Shown here one piece after another: positions 28,646-36,380 of a stretch of 64,000 nt of DNA (positions are counted from its first letter, which is position 1; every line of letters starts with the position of its first letter). The DNA comes from Labedaea rhizosphaerae (GTDB lineage Bacteria > Actinomycetota > Actinomycetes > Mycobacteriales > Pseudonocardiaceae). The position numbers were made by a program, and so were the translations under genes. The stretch lies in NCBI RefSeq assembly GCF_004362825.1, contig NZ_SNXZ01000003.1, forward strand, positions 782,784 to 846,783. Direction: 5' to 3'. The notes below the pieces were generated by a model, which did no database searches, had not been told where the DNA came from, and was given only the letters and a program-made list of their open reading frames with translations.

Positions 28646-30316
28646 CTAGGGGTGCTCGGCGAGTTCCCCGCGCAGGACCTTGCCGGTGGCGTTGCGCGGC
28701 AGCTCGTCGAGGAACACGACCTCGCGCGGCACCTTGTAGCGGGCGAGGTTCGCGCGCACGTGCGTCTTGAGATCTTCGGCGCTGACCGCGTCCCGGTCGC
28801 GGACCACGACGAACGCACGCAGCCGCTGGCCGAACGTCTCGTCGGGCACGCCGATGACGGCCGCTTCCGTGACGCCCTCGAACTCGACGAGCAGGTGCTC
28901 GATCTCGGCCGGGAACACGTTCTCCCCGCCGGAGACGATCATGTCGTCGTCGCGGCCGTCGATGAACAGCAGGCCCTGCTCGTCGAAGTGGCCGATGTCC
29001 CCTGTGGACAGCAGGCCGTCGACGATCTCCTTGGTGCGGCCGTCGCTGTAGCCGCTGAAGGAAAGCCCGCTCGCCACGAACACGCGGCCGGTGACGCCGG
29101 GCTCGGTGATCCGCGCGCCGTCGTCGTCGAGGATGGCGACCCGGCAGCCGACCGGCGCCCGGCCCACCGTGCCCGGCGCCGCGGCCCAGTCCGCAGGCGT
29201 GGCGACGCTGGCGACGGCGACCTCGGTGGACCCGTAGAGGTTGTGGATCACCGGGCCGAACGCCTCGGTCGCCCGGTTGCCGAGCTCCGGGGCGAGCGCC
29301 GAACCGGCGCAGAAGATGATCCGCAGCGAGCCGGTGTCGTAGCGGTCGAGCACGTCCGGGCCGAGGTCGACGATGCGCTGCAACATCGTGGGCACGACGA
29401 CCAGCGCCGTGCACCTGTTGTCCTGGATCGCTTTCAGGGTGGATTCGGGGTCGAACCGGCGGCGCAGCACGACCGTCGAGCCGAGGCCGAAGGACAGGAT
29501 GAACTGCGAGAGCCCGGTGCCGTGGAACAAGGGCGCGGCGAGCATCGTGCACTCGCCGGCGCGCAACGGGATCCGGTCGAGGAACTGCGCGGCGACCAGG
29601 GGCGAGCGGATCTGCCGTGGGGCGCCCTTCGGCGTGCCGGTGGTGCCGCTGGTGAGCAGGGTCAGCGAGCCGGCGGTGCGCGGGAGCGGCACCGGGCGGT
29701 CGCTGGTGCTGGTGATCAGCTCGTCGAGCGTCTCGACCGGGAACGTGCCGTGGCCGTCGACCCAGGCGAGGTAGCGGGGCAGGTCGAGCGTCTCGGCGAG
29801 CTCGGTGAACTCCTGGTCATGGATGAACGCGGCGACCTGCTCGCGCTCGGCGACGTCGGCCAGCTGCGGGCCGGCGAACCCGGTGTTCATGAGCAGCAGC
29901 TTGGCGCCGAGCTTGCCGGCCGCGAGCATCGTGTCGACGGCGCCGCGGTGGTCGCGGGCGAGCAGGGCGAGCACCGAACCCGGCCCGACGCCGCGGTCGG
30001 CGAGCGCGCGGGCCAGGGCGTTGGAGCGCAGGTCGAGCTGGCGGTAGGAGAGCTCGCCCAGCTCGTCGACCAGCCCGATCGCCCGGTGATCCCGTGCGGC
30101 CGCCACCTGCGCCGCACCGGCGATCGGGCCGAGGTGGCGCACCGCGAGCACCGACCGCACCACGAGATCAGGCCGCGTCACAGGCACCAACCCGGCGCGG
30201 CGCAGCACCTCCACACTGCGCACCACAATCGGCACCTGCTCGAGCGGCCCGAGCGGCCCCAGTCGCCCGAGCTGCCCCAGTGCGGCGTCGAGCACCTGAC
30301 TTAGCCTGCCGATCAC
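28646..30316 (-). CDS. AMP-binding acyl-CoA synthetase (FadD-like)
   Basis: A 556-aa adenylating enzyme. Motifs: LTLLTSGTTGTPKGAPR (P-loop), NLYGSTEVAVASVATP (A5), LLSTGDIGHFDEQGLLFIDGR (A7), DDDMIVSGGENVFPAEIE (A8) and the C-terminal Lys in PRNATGKVLRGEL (A10). All are intact. The N-terminal about 70 residues preceding the core match the FadD12/medium-to-long-chain group. The GTG start is at 30316. It is the first gene of the six-gene operon and would activate its acid substrate. Its promoter region contains the 22-bp repeat array. Confidence 0.92.
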   Translation of the reverse strand: MIGRLSQVLDAALGQLGRLGPLGPLEQVPIVVRSVEVLRRAGLVPVTRPDLVVRSVLAVRHLGPIAGAAQVAAARDHRAIGLVDELGELSYRQLDLRSNALARALADRGVGPGSVLALLARDHRGAVDTMLAAGKLGAKLLLMNTGFAGPQLADVAEREQVAAFIHDQEFTELAETLDLPRYLAWVDGHGTFPVETLDELITSTSDRPVPLPRTAGSLTLLTSGTTGTPKGAPRQIRSPLVAAQFLDRIPLRAGECTMLAAPLFHGTGLSQFILSFGLGSTVVLRRRFDPESTLKAIQDNRCTALVVVPTMLQRIVDLGPDVLDRYDTGSLRIIFCAGSALAPELGNRATEAFGPVIHNLYGSTEVAVASVATPADWAAAPGTVGRAPVGCRVAILDDDGARITEPGVTGRVFVASGLSFSGYSDGRTKEIVDGLLSTGDIGHFDEQGLLFIDGRDDDMIVSGGENVFPAEIEHLLVEFEGVTEAAVIGVPDETFGQRLRAFVVVRDRDAVSAEDLKTHVRANLARYKVPREVVFLDELPRNATGKVLRGELAEHP

Positions 30317-30395
30317 GGCGCCTCCCCGGTTCGTGGCCTACCTGCTGGTCACCTTCCCCAGCCACGCCGAGTCCGTCAACTCATCCTCAACGCGT

Positions 30396-30659
30396 GTGTC
30401 CCCCGTTCCAGCAGGGTGTATCCCCCGCTCCCGCCGGGCGTGTCCCCTGTTCCGGCCCCGCGAGTCCCCCGTTCCCGCCGGGCGTGTCCCCCGTTCCCGC
30501 TGGGTGTGTCCCCCGCTCCCGCAGGGCGTGTCCCCCGTTCCTGCCGGGCGTGTCCCCCGTTCCAGCAGGGTGTGTCCCCTGTTCCGGCCCCGCGAGTCCC
30601 CTGTTCCGGCCCCGCGTGTCCCCCGTTCCCGCCGGGCGTGTCCCACGTTGGCGTGGGGT
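30396..30659 (+). repeat. Array of twelve 22-bp tandem repeats (locus 1, direct units)
   Basis: Twelve head-to-tail units start at exactly 22-nt intervals: 30396, 30418, 30440, 30462, 30484, 30506, 30528, 30550, 30572, 30594, 30616 and 30638. Consensus GTGTCCCCCGTTCC followed by NGCNGGGY. Units 1 and 8 are identical, as are 3 and 9. 22 is not a multiple of 3, so no coding constraint is kept. It lies between divergent genes (acyl-CoA synthetase and DNA polymerase). Confidence 0.95.
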
Positions 30660-30735
30660 GGGTTCGGTTTGGTCTCGGGGTGGGCAGCGGAGCCTTTCGG
30701 GGCAACCAAACGCGACTCCGCGTCCGTGCAGGGTG

Positions 30736-30869
30736 TGTGCCCCCGTTCCGCTCCCGTGAGTCCCATCTTCTGTCCGGGCTTGTCCGCGCGGAGCGGGGGA
30801 CACACCCGGACGGAGCAGGGGACACACCGGGGCAGAGCGGGGGACACACCGGGTCGGAACGGGGGACAC
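30736..30869 (-). repeat. Inverted 22-bp units facing the locus-1 array
   Basis: Two degenerate direct units (30736, 30758) are followed by four inverted units at 30782, 30804, 30826 and 30848, each ending GGGGACAC at 22-nt spacing. With the direct array they form a large inverted repeat around a roughly 75-bp unique core (30660-30735). The last unit ends 38 nt before the polymerase start. Confidence 0.9.
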
Positions 30870-30906
30870 GCCTTGGTCGGCGGGAGTGTCGGTGGGGTGG
30901 CGCAGA

Positions 30907-32580
30907 ATGCGAGGTGTGCTGGTCGTGGTGGCTCCCGAGGCGAACGGGGTGGGCCGGGTTCGCGTGGTGGGCGAGCCGGGCGACCTGACCGTGCGCTTGG
31001 CCGAGTGGATGGCCGAGACCGAGCGCAACCACCGGCCGCGCTGGGTGTTGCCGTCGGCGGCCGAGGTGTACCCGGGGCTGTTGAAGGCGGGCGCGCGGAT
31101 CGAGCGGTGCCACGACCTCACGCTCGCGGAGGGCATCCTGCTCGGCTTCGCCGGCGAGCACCACCGGCCACGCAACCCCGTCGCGGCCTGGGCGCGGGCC
31201 CACGGCGGCCCTTCGTCCCCCGAACCACCCGACCCGCCGCCGCCCGAGCGGGACGAACCACCCGCGTTGTTCGAGGCCGACCGTCGGCCGGCCATTGCCG
31301 GGCTCGACCCGCTCGACTGCGCCGAAGCGGTCTACGCCGACCAGCAGCGGCGCACCGACCAGACCGCGCACCCCGACCGGCTGCGGCTGCTCATCGCCGC
31401 CGAGTCGGCGGGCGGGCTCGCGGGTGCGGAGATGACGCACTTCGGGTTGCCGTGGCGGGCCGACGTGCACGAACAGCTGCTCACCGACCTGCTCGGGCCG
31501 CGCCCGCCGAGCGGGGCGCGGCCGAAGGTCTTGCAGGAACTGGCCGAGGAGATCGGCGCGGCCTTCGGCGGGATCACGCTCAACCCCGACCACCCACCGA
31601 GCGTCGTGCGCGCGTTCCAGCGGGTGGGCATCGACGTCTCGTCGAGCCGCGCGTGGGAGCTCAAGCAGGTCGACCACCCGGCGGTGGCGCCATTGCTGCA
31701 CTACAAGGAACTCTCGCGGCTGTACGTGGCGCACGGGTGGTCCTGGCTGCACTCATGGGTCCACAATGGACGTTTCCGGCCCGAGTACGTGGTCGGTGGC
31801 GTGGTGTCCGGGCGCTGGGCCACCCGAGGCGGCGCGGCGCTGCAGTTGCCGAGGGCGTTGCGGACCGCGGTGCGCGCCGATCCGGGGTGGACGTTGGTGG
31901 TCGCCGACGCCGCGCAGCTCGAACCCCGGGTGCTCGCCGCGTTGTCGGCGGACCGCAAGCTGGCCGAGGTGGCGGGCTCCACCGACCTCTACGCCGGGCT
32001 GGCCGAGGACGCCTTCGGCGGTGACCGCGGGCAAGCGAAGATCGCCATGCTCTCGGCCATGTACGGCGGCACCAGCGGCGGGGCCGGGCCGTTGCTCGCC
32101 GTGCTGCGCAAGCGTTTCCCCGAGGCGGTCGGTTACGTCGAGGAGGCCGCCCGCACCGGCGAACGCGGCGGGATCGTGCGCTCGCGGCTCGGCCGCACGT
32201 CGCCCGCACCCGGCGAGGCACGCCGCGAGCTGATGGAGAGCGAGAGTGGCGACGAGACCGTCGAGCGCCGGGCCCGGCAGGCGGCCCGCGAATGGGGCCG
32301 GTTCACCCGCAACTTCGTGGTCCAGGCCAGCGCGGCCGACTGGGCGTCGACCTTGCTCGCGACGCTCCGGCGCCGGCTGGCGGCCACGGCCCCGGCCGCC
32401 GAACTGGTCTTCTTCCAGCACGACGAGGTCCTGGTGCACTGCCCGGCCGACCAAGCCGAAACGGTCGCCGCCGAGGTGACCGCCTCGGCGCAGGAAGCGA
32501 GCGACCTGGTGTTCCCCGGCACCGCGGTGCGCTTTCCCTTGCAGGCCAACATCGTCGACTGCTACGCGGACGCCAAATGA
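30907..32580 (+). CDS. Family-A DNA polymerase (PolA-like, bifunctional 3'-5' exonuclease/polymerase annotation group)
   Basis: A 557-aa protein, about 60% of PolI length and without the 5' nuclease domain. Motif A is DAAQLEPRVLAALS (Asp334, against DYSQIELR in PolI). The O-helix is R374-GQA-K378-...-Y386-G with Leu382 where E. coli has Phe762. Motif C is HDEV (His505-Asp506). Polymerase residues are thus present. The N-terminal about 170 residues correspond in position to the 3'-5' exonuclease domain but lack evident DEDD residues and contain a Pro-rich linker (about 100-120). The ATG at 30907 has GGTGGGG upstream. It overlaps the next gene by ATGA. Confidence 0.85.
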   Translation: MRGVLVVVAPEANGVGRVRVVGEPGDLTVRLAEWMAETERNHRPRWVLPSAAEVYPGLLKAGARIERCHDLTLAEGILLGFAGEHHRPRNPVAAWARAHGGPSSPEPPDPPPPERDEPPALFEADRRPAIAGLDPLDCAEAVYADQQRRTDQTAHPDRLRLLIAAESAGGLAGAEMTHFGLPWRADVHEQLLTDLLGPRPPSGARPKVLQELAEEIGAAFGGITLNPDHPPSVVRAFQRVGIDVSSSRAWELKQVDHPAVAPLLHYKELSRLYVAHGWSWLHSWVHNGRFRPEYVVGGVVSGRWATRGGAALQLPRALRTAVRADPGWTLVVADAAQLEPRVLAALSADRKLAEVAGSTDLYAGLAEDAFGGDRGQAKIAMLSAMYGGTSGGAGPLLAVLRKRFPEAVGYVEEAARTGERGGIVRSRLGRTSPAPGEARRELMESESGDETVERRARQAAREWGRFTRNFVVQASAADWASTLLATLRRRLAATAPAAELVFFQHDEVLVHCPADQAETVAAEVTASAQEASDLVFPGTAVRFPLQANIVDCYADAK

Positions 32581-33431
32581 CCACGCTCAATGACTGGCTG
32601 GCCACCGTCCTACCCGGACCGGCGCCGCACATCCAGCCGCTCGCGGGCGGCTACCGCAACACCACGTTGCTGCTGACGCGCGACAACCAGCGCTGGGTCG
32701 TGCGCCGGCACCGGCACGGCAACCGGGCCGCGGTCGAGGTGGCGATCGCGCAGCGGGTGGCGGGAATCGTGCCGGTGCCCGCGGTGCTGGCCGCCGATCT
32801 CGATGGCTCCGCGAGCGGGATACCGACCTTGCTGCTCGACTACATCGACGGCAGGCCACCCCACCACGCCTGCGCCGACGCCGGACGAAAGCTGGCCGCG
32901 ATCGGCACGGTGACCTTCGACCACCCAGGGACCTTCGACCGCCCCGGCGCACCGGACACCCCGGACCTCGTCCCGTCGCCCGACGGCATGCCCGGCTCGC
33001 TCCCGGAGTTCGTCGCCGAGTGCATGCGCTCGCCCCACGTCCGGCTCACCACCCCCGAACGCGACGCACTGATCCGCCTCGCCGAGCGGTGGTCGCCGCT
33101 GATCCCCCGCGACGCCGCCCACCTCGTCCACTCCGACTACAACCCGAAGAACCTGTTGGTGCGCAACGCGACCGTGGTCGCCGTGCTCGACTGGGAGTTC
33201 GCCTACAGCGGCAGCCCGCTGGCCGACGTCGGCAACATGCTGCGGTTCGCCGAGGAACCGGAGCACACCGAATTCCTCCGCGGCTACCGGGAAATCGCCG
33301 AGCTCCCCGACGACTGGCGCGCCATCAGCAAGGCCCTCGACCTGTTCGCGCTGGCCGAGTTGCTGACCCGCGAAGAAACCAACCCGGTCACCGAGGCGGT
33401 GACCGGGTTGGTACGCAAGATGATCTCTTAG
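32577..33431 (+). CDS. APH-family phosphotransferase
   Basis: A 284-aa aminoglycoside-phosphotransferase-fold protein: LAGGYRNTTLLLTRD (glycine-rich loop), WVVRRHRHGNRAAVEVAIAQ, catalytic loop HLVHSDYNPKNLLV (HSD..PKN) and metal-binding VLDWEFAYSG. It resembles the APH/choline-kinase group; the substrate is unknown. The start overlaps the polymerase stop (ATGA). A perfect 14-bp hairpin is embedded in its last codons (33380-33412). Confidence 0.85.
   Translation: MTTLNDWLATVLPGPAPHIQPLAGGYRNTTLLLTRDNQRWVVRRHRHGNRAAVEVAIAQRVAGIVPVPAVLAADLDGSASGIPTLLLDYIDGRPPHHACADAGRKLAAIGTVTFDHPGTFDRPGAPDTPDLVPSPDGMPGSLPEFVAECMRSPHVRLTTPERDALIRLAERWSPLIPRDAAHLVHSDYNPKNLLVRNATVVAVLDWEFAYSGSPLADVGNMLRFAEEPEHTEFLRGYREIAELPDDWRAISKALDLFALAELLTREETNPVTEAVTGLVRKMIS
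33380..33412 (+). terminator. Hairpin inside the 3' end of the APH gene
   Basis: CCAACCCGGTCACC (33380-33393) and GGTGACCGGGTTGG (33399-33412) pair perfectly with a 5-nt loop. It lies 19 nt before the stop codon, close to the convergent gene end at 33442. No T-tract; probably a factor-assisted terminator or RNA stabiliser. Confidence 0.5.
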
Positions 33432-33441
33432 CCCTGGGCGC

Positions 33442-33960
33442 TCAGCCTTGGGGGCCGAACGACTGCTGCGGACCGAACCCGCCCTGCGGCGCACCGTGAC
33501 CGGGCTGCTGGTAACCCTGCGGCGGCATCGGCTGGCCGTAGCCGGGCTGCGGGCCCTGCGGCCCCTGGGACATCGGCTGGGGCATCGGCTGCGGCATCGG
33601 ACGACCCGGCATCGGGCCCTGGCCCATCGGAGCCTGGGCCATCGGAGCCTGCATGGCCGGCATCGGGCCGGAGTTCGGGGCCATGGGACCGGCCGGCGGG
33701 CCGGCCTGGTAACCGGGCTGGGGCTGGAAGCCCTGCTGCGGCGCGAAACCGGGCGCGGCCGCGGGCTGCGGAGCCGGGTCCTTGTCCTTGCTCAGCGCCA
33801 TCGCGAGCACGAGGACGAGCACGCCGGCGCCGCCGACGATCAGGCCGAGGGCGGGCTGCATCGGCTCAGACCACATCAGGATGCGGAACTGGATGTCCGT
33901 GAAATGCAGGATCGCCGAGACAAAACCGAAGAACATCAAGGTGCCGCCGAGCCTGACCAT
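33442..33960 (-). CDS. Small membrane protein with Pro/Gln/Met-rich C-terminal tail
   Basis: A 172-aa protein. Two TM helices at the N-terminus (GGTLMFFGFVSAILHF and ALGLIVGGAGVLVLVLAMAL) are followed by about 110 residues of low complexity built from P, Q, G, A and M (MPQPMPQPM, GPMPAMQAPMAQAPMG). Such tails are common in small actinobacterial membrane proteins and are probably disordered. The ATG at 33960 has GGAG 6 nt upstream. Function unknown. Confidence 0.7.
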   Translation of the reverse strand: MVRLGGTLMFFGFVSAILHFTDIQFRILMWSEPMQPALGLIVGGAGVLVLVLAMALSKDKDPAPQPAAAPGFAPQQGFQPQPGYQAGPPAGPMAPNSGPMPAMQAPMAQAPMGQGPMPGRPMPQPMPQPMSQGPQGPQPGYGQPMPPQGYQQPGHGAPQGGFGPQQSFGPQG

Positions 33961-34036
33961 GCCGATCTCCACACACGAGGGGGTTTGCCGTTATCGACGC
34001 GCGGACCCCACCCCAGGTTCCGTCGACACAGGACCG

Positions 34037-35050
34037 TTATCTGGCCCGCACCGGCCGGATGCCCAAAGTGGCCAAACCGGACGCGAGCAGCGAACACACG
34101 GCCACCGTCACGAGCAAACCGAGCCCCCAGGCGCTCACCGCGATCGTCACGCAGGCGAGCACCAGCAACACCAAACCCAACGCGGTCAACGCACACGCCC
34201 CAGCCAGCACCGGACTGGCCCGCACCAGGGCCACCGGCGCGACCCGGGCCGGGGCGGGCGCGGCGAACCAGCCACGCACGCCCAGGTAGGCGAGCAGCAC
34301 GAGCAACAACACCCCGGCCCACGCCAGGACATGCGAAGGGCTGGGGATCCCGGCCAGGATCAGCACGAAGCTGCCCACCGCCTGCCAGCCCGCGACCCTG
34401 CGCACGATGAGCAGCAACGCCCTGCGCGACGTCCGCCTGCTGCGCGGGGGCGGCGGCTGCGCGGCCGGCAACGCCGGGGCCGGGGTGCTGCCGACGGTCC
34501 CGGCGAGGCCGCGCAGGCTGGTCCGGGCGTGGTCGCTGGTCGGGTCGATCACCAGCGCGCGCCGGTACGCCTCCCGCGCGGCCGCCACGTCGTGGGCGTG
34601 CAGCGCGACGTCGCCGAGGACTTCGTAGGGTCTGGCCACGCCGTTGGACAGTTCGGCTCCGCGCCGGGCGGCCTGCACGGCCTCGGCCGGGTTCATGCCG
34701 TCGAGCGCCTCGGCCAGGGCGACGTGGCTGCGCCACTCCTCCGGGTCGCGGCGCACCGCCTCGCGCGCGGAGATCACCGCCTCCTCGCGCCGGCCCAGCT
34801 CGATGAGCGCCAGCGACGCGAGGCGGTGGCCCCACGACCGCTCGCCGAGGGTGATCGCCCGCTTCGCCGCGTCGAGCGACTCGTCGGCGTGCCCGGCGTC
34901 CAGGCAGGCGGCCGAAAGCCGGCACCACGCCTCGGAATTGTCCGGGTTTTCCGCGAGCACCGGCCGCAGCACCGCGACCGCCGCGAGCGGCTGGCCCGCG
35001 GCGGTCAGCTCCGCGGCACGCCGCAGAGCTGCGGTGATCGGCTCGACCAT
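34037..35050 (-). CDS. TPR-repeat protein with C-terminal membrane helices
   Basis: A 337-aa protein. Residues about 5-180 contain four to five tetratricopeptide-like helical pairs (AVAVLRPVLAENPDNSEAWCRLSAACLDAG, AISAREAVRRDPEEWRSHVALAEAL, ARPYEVLGDVALHAHDVAAAREAYRRALVIDP). After a Pro-rich linker come four hydrophobic helices. The start is taken at MVEPITAAL. It probably scaffolds partners at the membrane; no specific process can be assigned. Confidence 0.75.
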   Translation of the reverse strand: MVEPITAALRRAAELTAAGQPLAAVAVLRPVLAENPDNSEAWCRLSAACLDAGHADESLDAAKRAITLGERSWGHRLASLALIELGRREEAVISAREAVRRDPEEWRSHVALAEALDGMNPAEAVQAARRGAELSNGVARPYEVLGDVALHAHDVAAAREAYRRALVIDPTSDHARTSLRGLAGTVGSTPAPALPAAQPPPPRSRRTSRRALLLIVRRVAGWQAVGSFVLILAGIPSPSHVLAWAGVLLLVLLAYLGVRGWFAAPAPARVAPVALVRASPVLAGACALTALGLVLLVLACVTIAVSAWGLGLLVTVAVCSLLASGLATLGIRPVRAR

Positions 35051-35105
35051 GCCCGCCAGTCTGGCACCACCGAGGCCGTACGGAGGGTAATGACCCGAAC
35101 CCGGA

Positions 35106-35744
35106 TCAGGCGGAGCGAGCCAGCTCACGCACGGTCTCGTGCGCCGCGCGCCGGGACTGGGCCGCGAAGTCCTTGAACTGGGCCAGTGCGGGCACCGTGT
35201 CGGCCAGGGTCATCTCGGTGTGCACGAAGGTGATGTCGAGCAGGCCGATCTGGCCCAGCACACCACGCAGGTAGGGCTCCTGGAAGTCGAGCGGTTCACG
35301 TGGCGTGCCCGGCGCGTACGAGCCGCCGCGCGCGGTCGCGATGATCACCTTCTTGTCGGACAGGATGCCGCGCCCGGTCGCCGGGTCGACGAAGTGCGCG
35401 GGCACGAACAGCCGGTCCATCCACGTCTTGAGCAGGGACGACACCGTGAAGTTGTACATGGGCGCGCCGATCAGGACGGTGTCCGCCCAGTGCAGCTCGT
35501 CGAGGAGATCCGCGGTGTGCTGGAACGCCTGCCGCTGCTCCTCGGTGTGCTCCGCGGGGTCGACCTGGGCCGCGGCGTGCGCGACGGCGTCGAGGTGCGG
35601 AACCGGGTTGCCGGCGAGGTCGCGGTAGCGGTAACCGCCGTCCGGGTGGGCCGCGCGCCACGCGTTCGCGTAGATCGCGGTCACCTCCTTGGACACGGAC
35701 GCGGCACCTCGGAGGCTCGAGTCGATGTGGAGCAAGTTCGTCAT
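35106..35744 (-). CDS. azoR: FMN-dependent NADH-azoreductase
   Basis: A 212-aa flavodoxin-like quinone/azo reductase. MTNLLHIDSSLRGAASVSKEV binds the FMN phosphate, GAPMYNFTVSSLLKTWMDRL is the family signature, and ATARGGSYAPG lines the isoalloxazine site. Uses NAD(P)H to reduce quinones or azo bonds two electrons at a time, protecting against quinone stress. It is divergent from a MarR-type regulator with a clear operator between them, so it is probably inducible. Confidence 0.9.
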   Translation of the reverse strand: MTNLLHIDSSLRGAASVSKEVTAIYANAWRAAHPDGGYRYRDLAGNPVPHLDAVAHAAAQVDPAEHTEEQRQAFQHTADLLDELHWADTVLIGAPMYNFTVSSLLKTWMDRLFVPAHFVDPATGRGILSDKKVIIATARGGSYAPGTPREPLDFQEPYLRGVLGQIGLLDITFVHTEMTLADTVPALAQFKDFAAQSRRAAHETVRELARSA

Positions 35745-35764
35745 GGCCCAAACGTACGACCTGA

Positions 35765-35801
35765 GATGTTCTCAGTCAAGATGAGTTTGAGTGAGAACAT
35801 C
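35765..35801. promoter_or_regulatory. MarR-type operator between azoR and its regulator
   Basis: GATGTTCTCA (35765-35774) and TGAGAACATC (35792-35801) are perfect inverted repeats, centres 27 nt apart, in the 81-bp gap between the two divergent genes. One arm lies 21 nt from the azoR start, the other just upstream of the -10 box of the regulator gene. Confidence 0.65.
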
Positions 35802-35812
35802 CGGCATTCACG

Positions 35813-35818
35813 TATAAT
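35813..35818 (+). promoter_or_regulatory. Consensus -10 box for a leaderless marR transcript
   Basis: A perfect TATAAT, rare in this GC-rich DNA, is followed 7 nt later by the ATG at 35826. The A of ATG falls at the expected +1, and no ribosome site is present. Confidence 0.6.
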
Positions 35819-35825
35819 CGGACCC

Positions 35826-36317
35826 ATGACCAGCGTGGACTCGGGCAACCCCTGCCAGCGCGCGGCGTTGCAGGAGTCGGACCTGAACTGGCTCATGCAC
35901 CGGGCCGCCCACCGCCTGGGTGCCGCGCTGGACGAACGCGCCCAGCAGCACGGCGTCGGCATCCGCGGCTACGTGGTGCTCACCGCGCTGCTCGAGCAGC
36001 CCGGCCGCACGCAGCTCGCGCTCGGGCACTCGCTCGGCCTGGACAAGACCACGCTGACCGCCCTGCTGGACAAGATGCAGGCCGGCGGCCTGGTCGTGCG
36101 CCGGGACAACCCGGGCGATCGCCGCTCGCGCATCCCCGAGCTCACCGACACCGGCCGGGAAGTGCAGGCCACGCTGGCCGGCGAGCTCGCCGAGGTGGAG
36201 CGCCAGGTGCTCGGCGGCCTGTCCCACGCCGAACGCGACCAACTGCGGGTGATCCTCGCCAAACTGGTGGCCCCGGCCCTCGACGGCACGCCGGACCCCG
36301 GCGGTTCCTGCCTGTAG
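35826..36317 (+). CDS. MarR-family transcriptional regulator
   Basis: A 163-aa winged-helix protein: dimerisation helices at both ends, HTH in TQLALGHSLGLDKTTLTALLDKMQAGGLVVRRDNPGDRRSRIPELT with the DxRSxxxxLT wing. The divergent azoR gene and the intervening operator suggest that it represses the azoreductase and itself, releasing on quinone or electrophile binding. It may be translated from a leaderless transcript. Confidence 0.9.
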   Translation: MTSVDSGNPCQRAALQESDLNWLMHRAAHRLGAALDERAQQHGVGIRGYVVLTALLEQPGRTQLALGHSLGLDKTTLTALLDKMQAGGLVVRRDNPGDRRSRIPELTDTGREVQATLAGELAEVERQVLGGLSHAERDQLRVILAKLVAPALDGTPDPGGSCL

Positions 36318-36380
36318 TACCCGGTAGCGGAGCTGTTAGCCTGCGTGGCCGGCGGAGCAGCCAGATCGGCGGGAGCAGAC

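Noticed and set aside
30396-30869. CRISPR array or plasmid-type iteron origin
   Set aside because: There are no spacers between units and no cas genes. The 22-bp step recalls plasmid iterons, but no Rep gene, DnaA boxes or AT-rich unwinding region is present, and the unit recurs in a convergent gap 15 kb away.
30333-30906. Open frames made of VSPVPAGRVPRS-type repeats across the 22-bp array
   Set aside because: They are translations of the 22-bp units in several frames and both strands. The 22-bp period breaks codon phase, and no frame is favoured. Treated as non-coding repeat.
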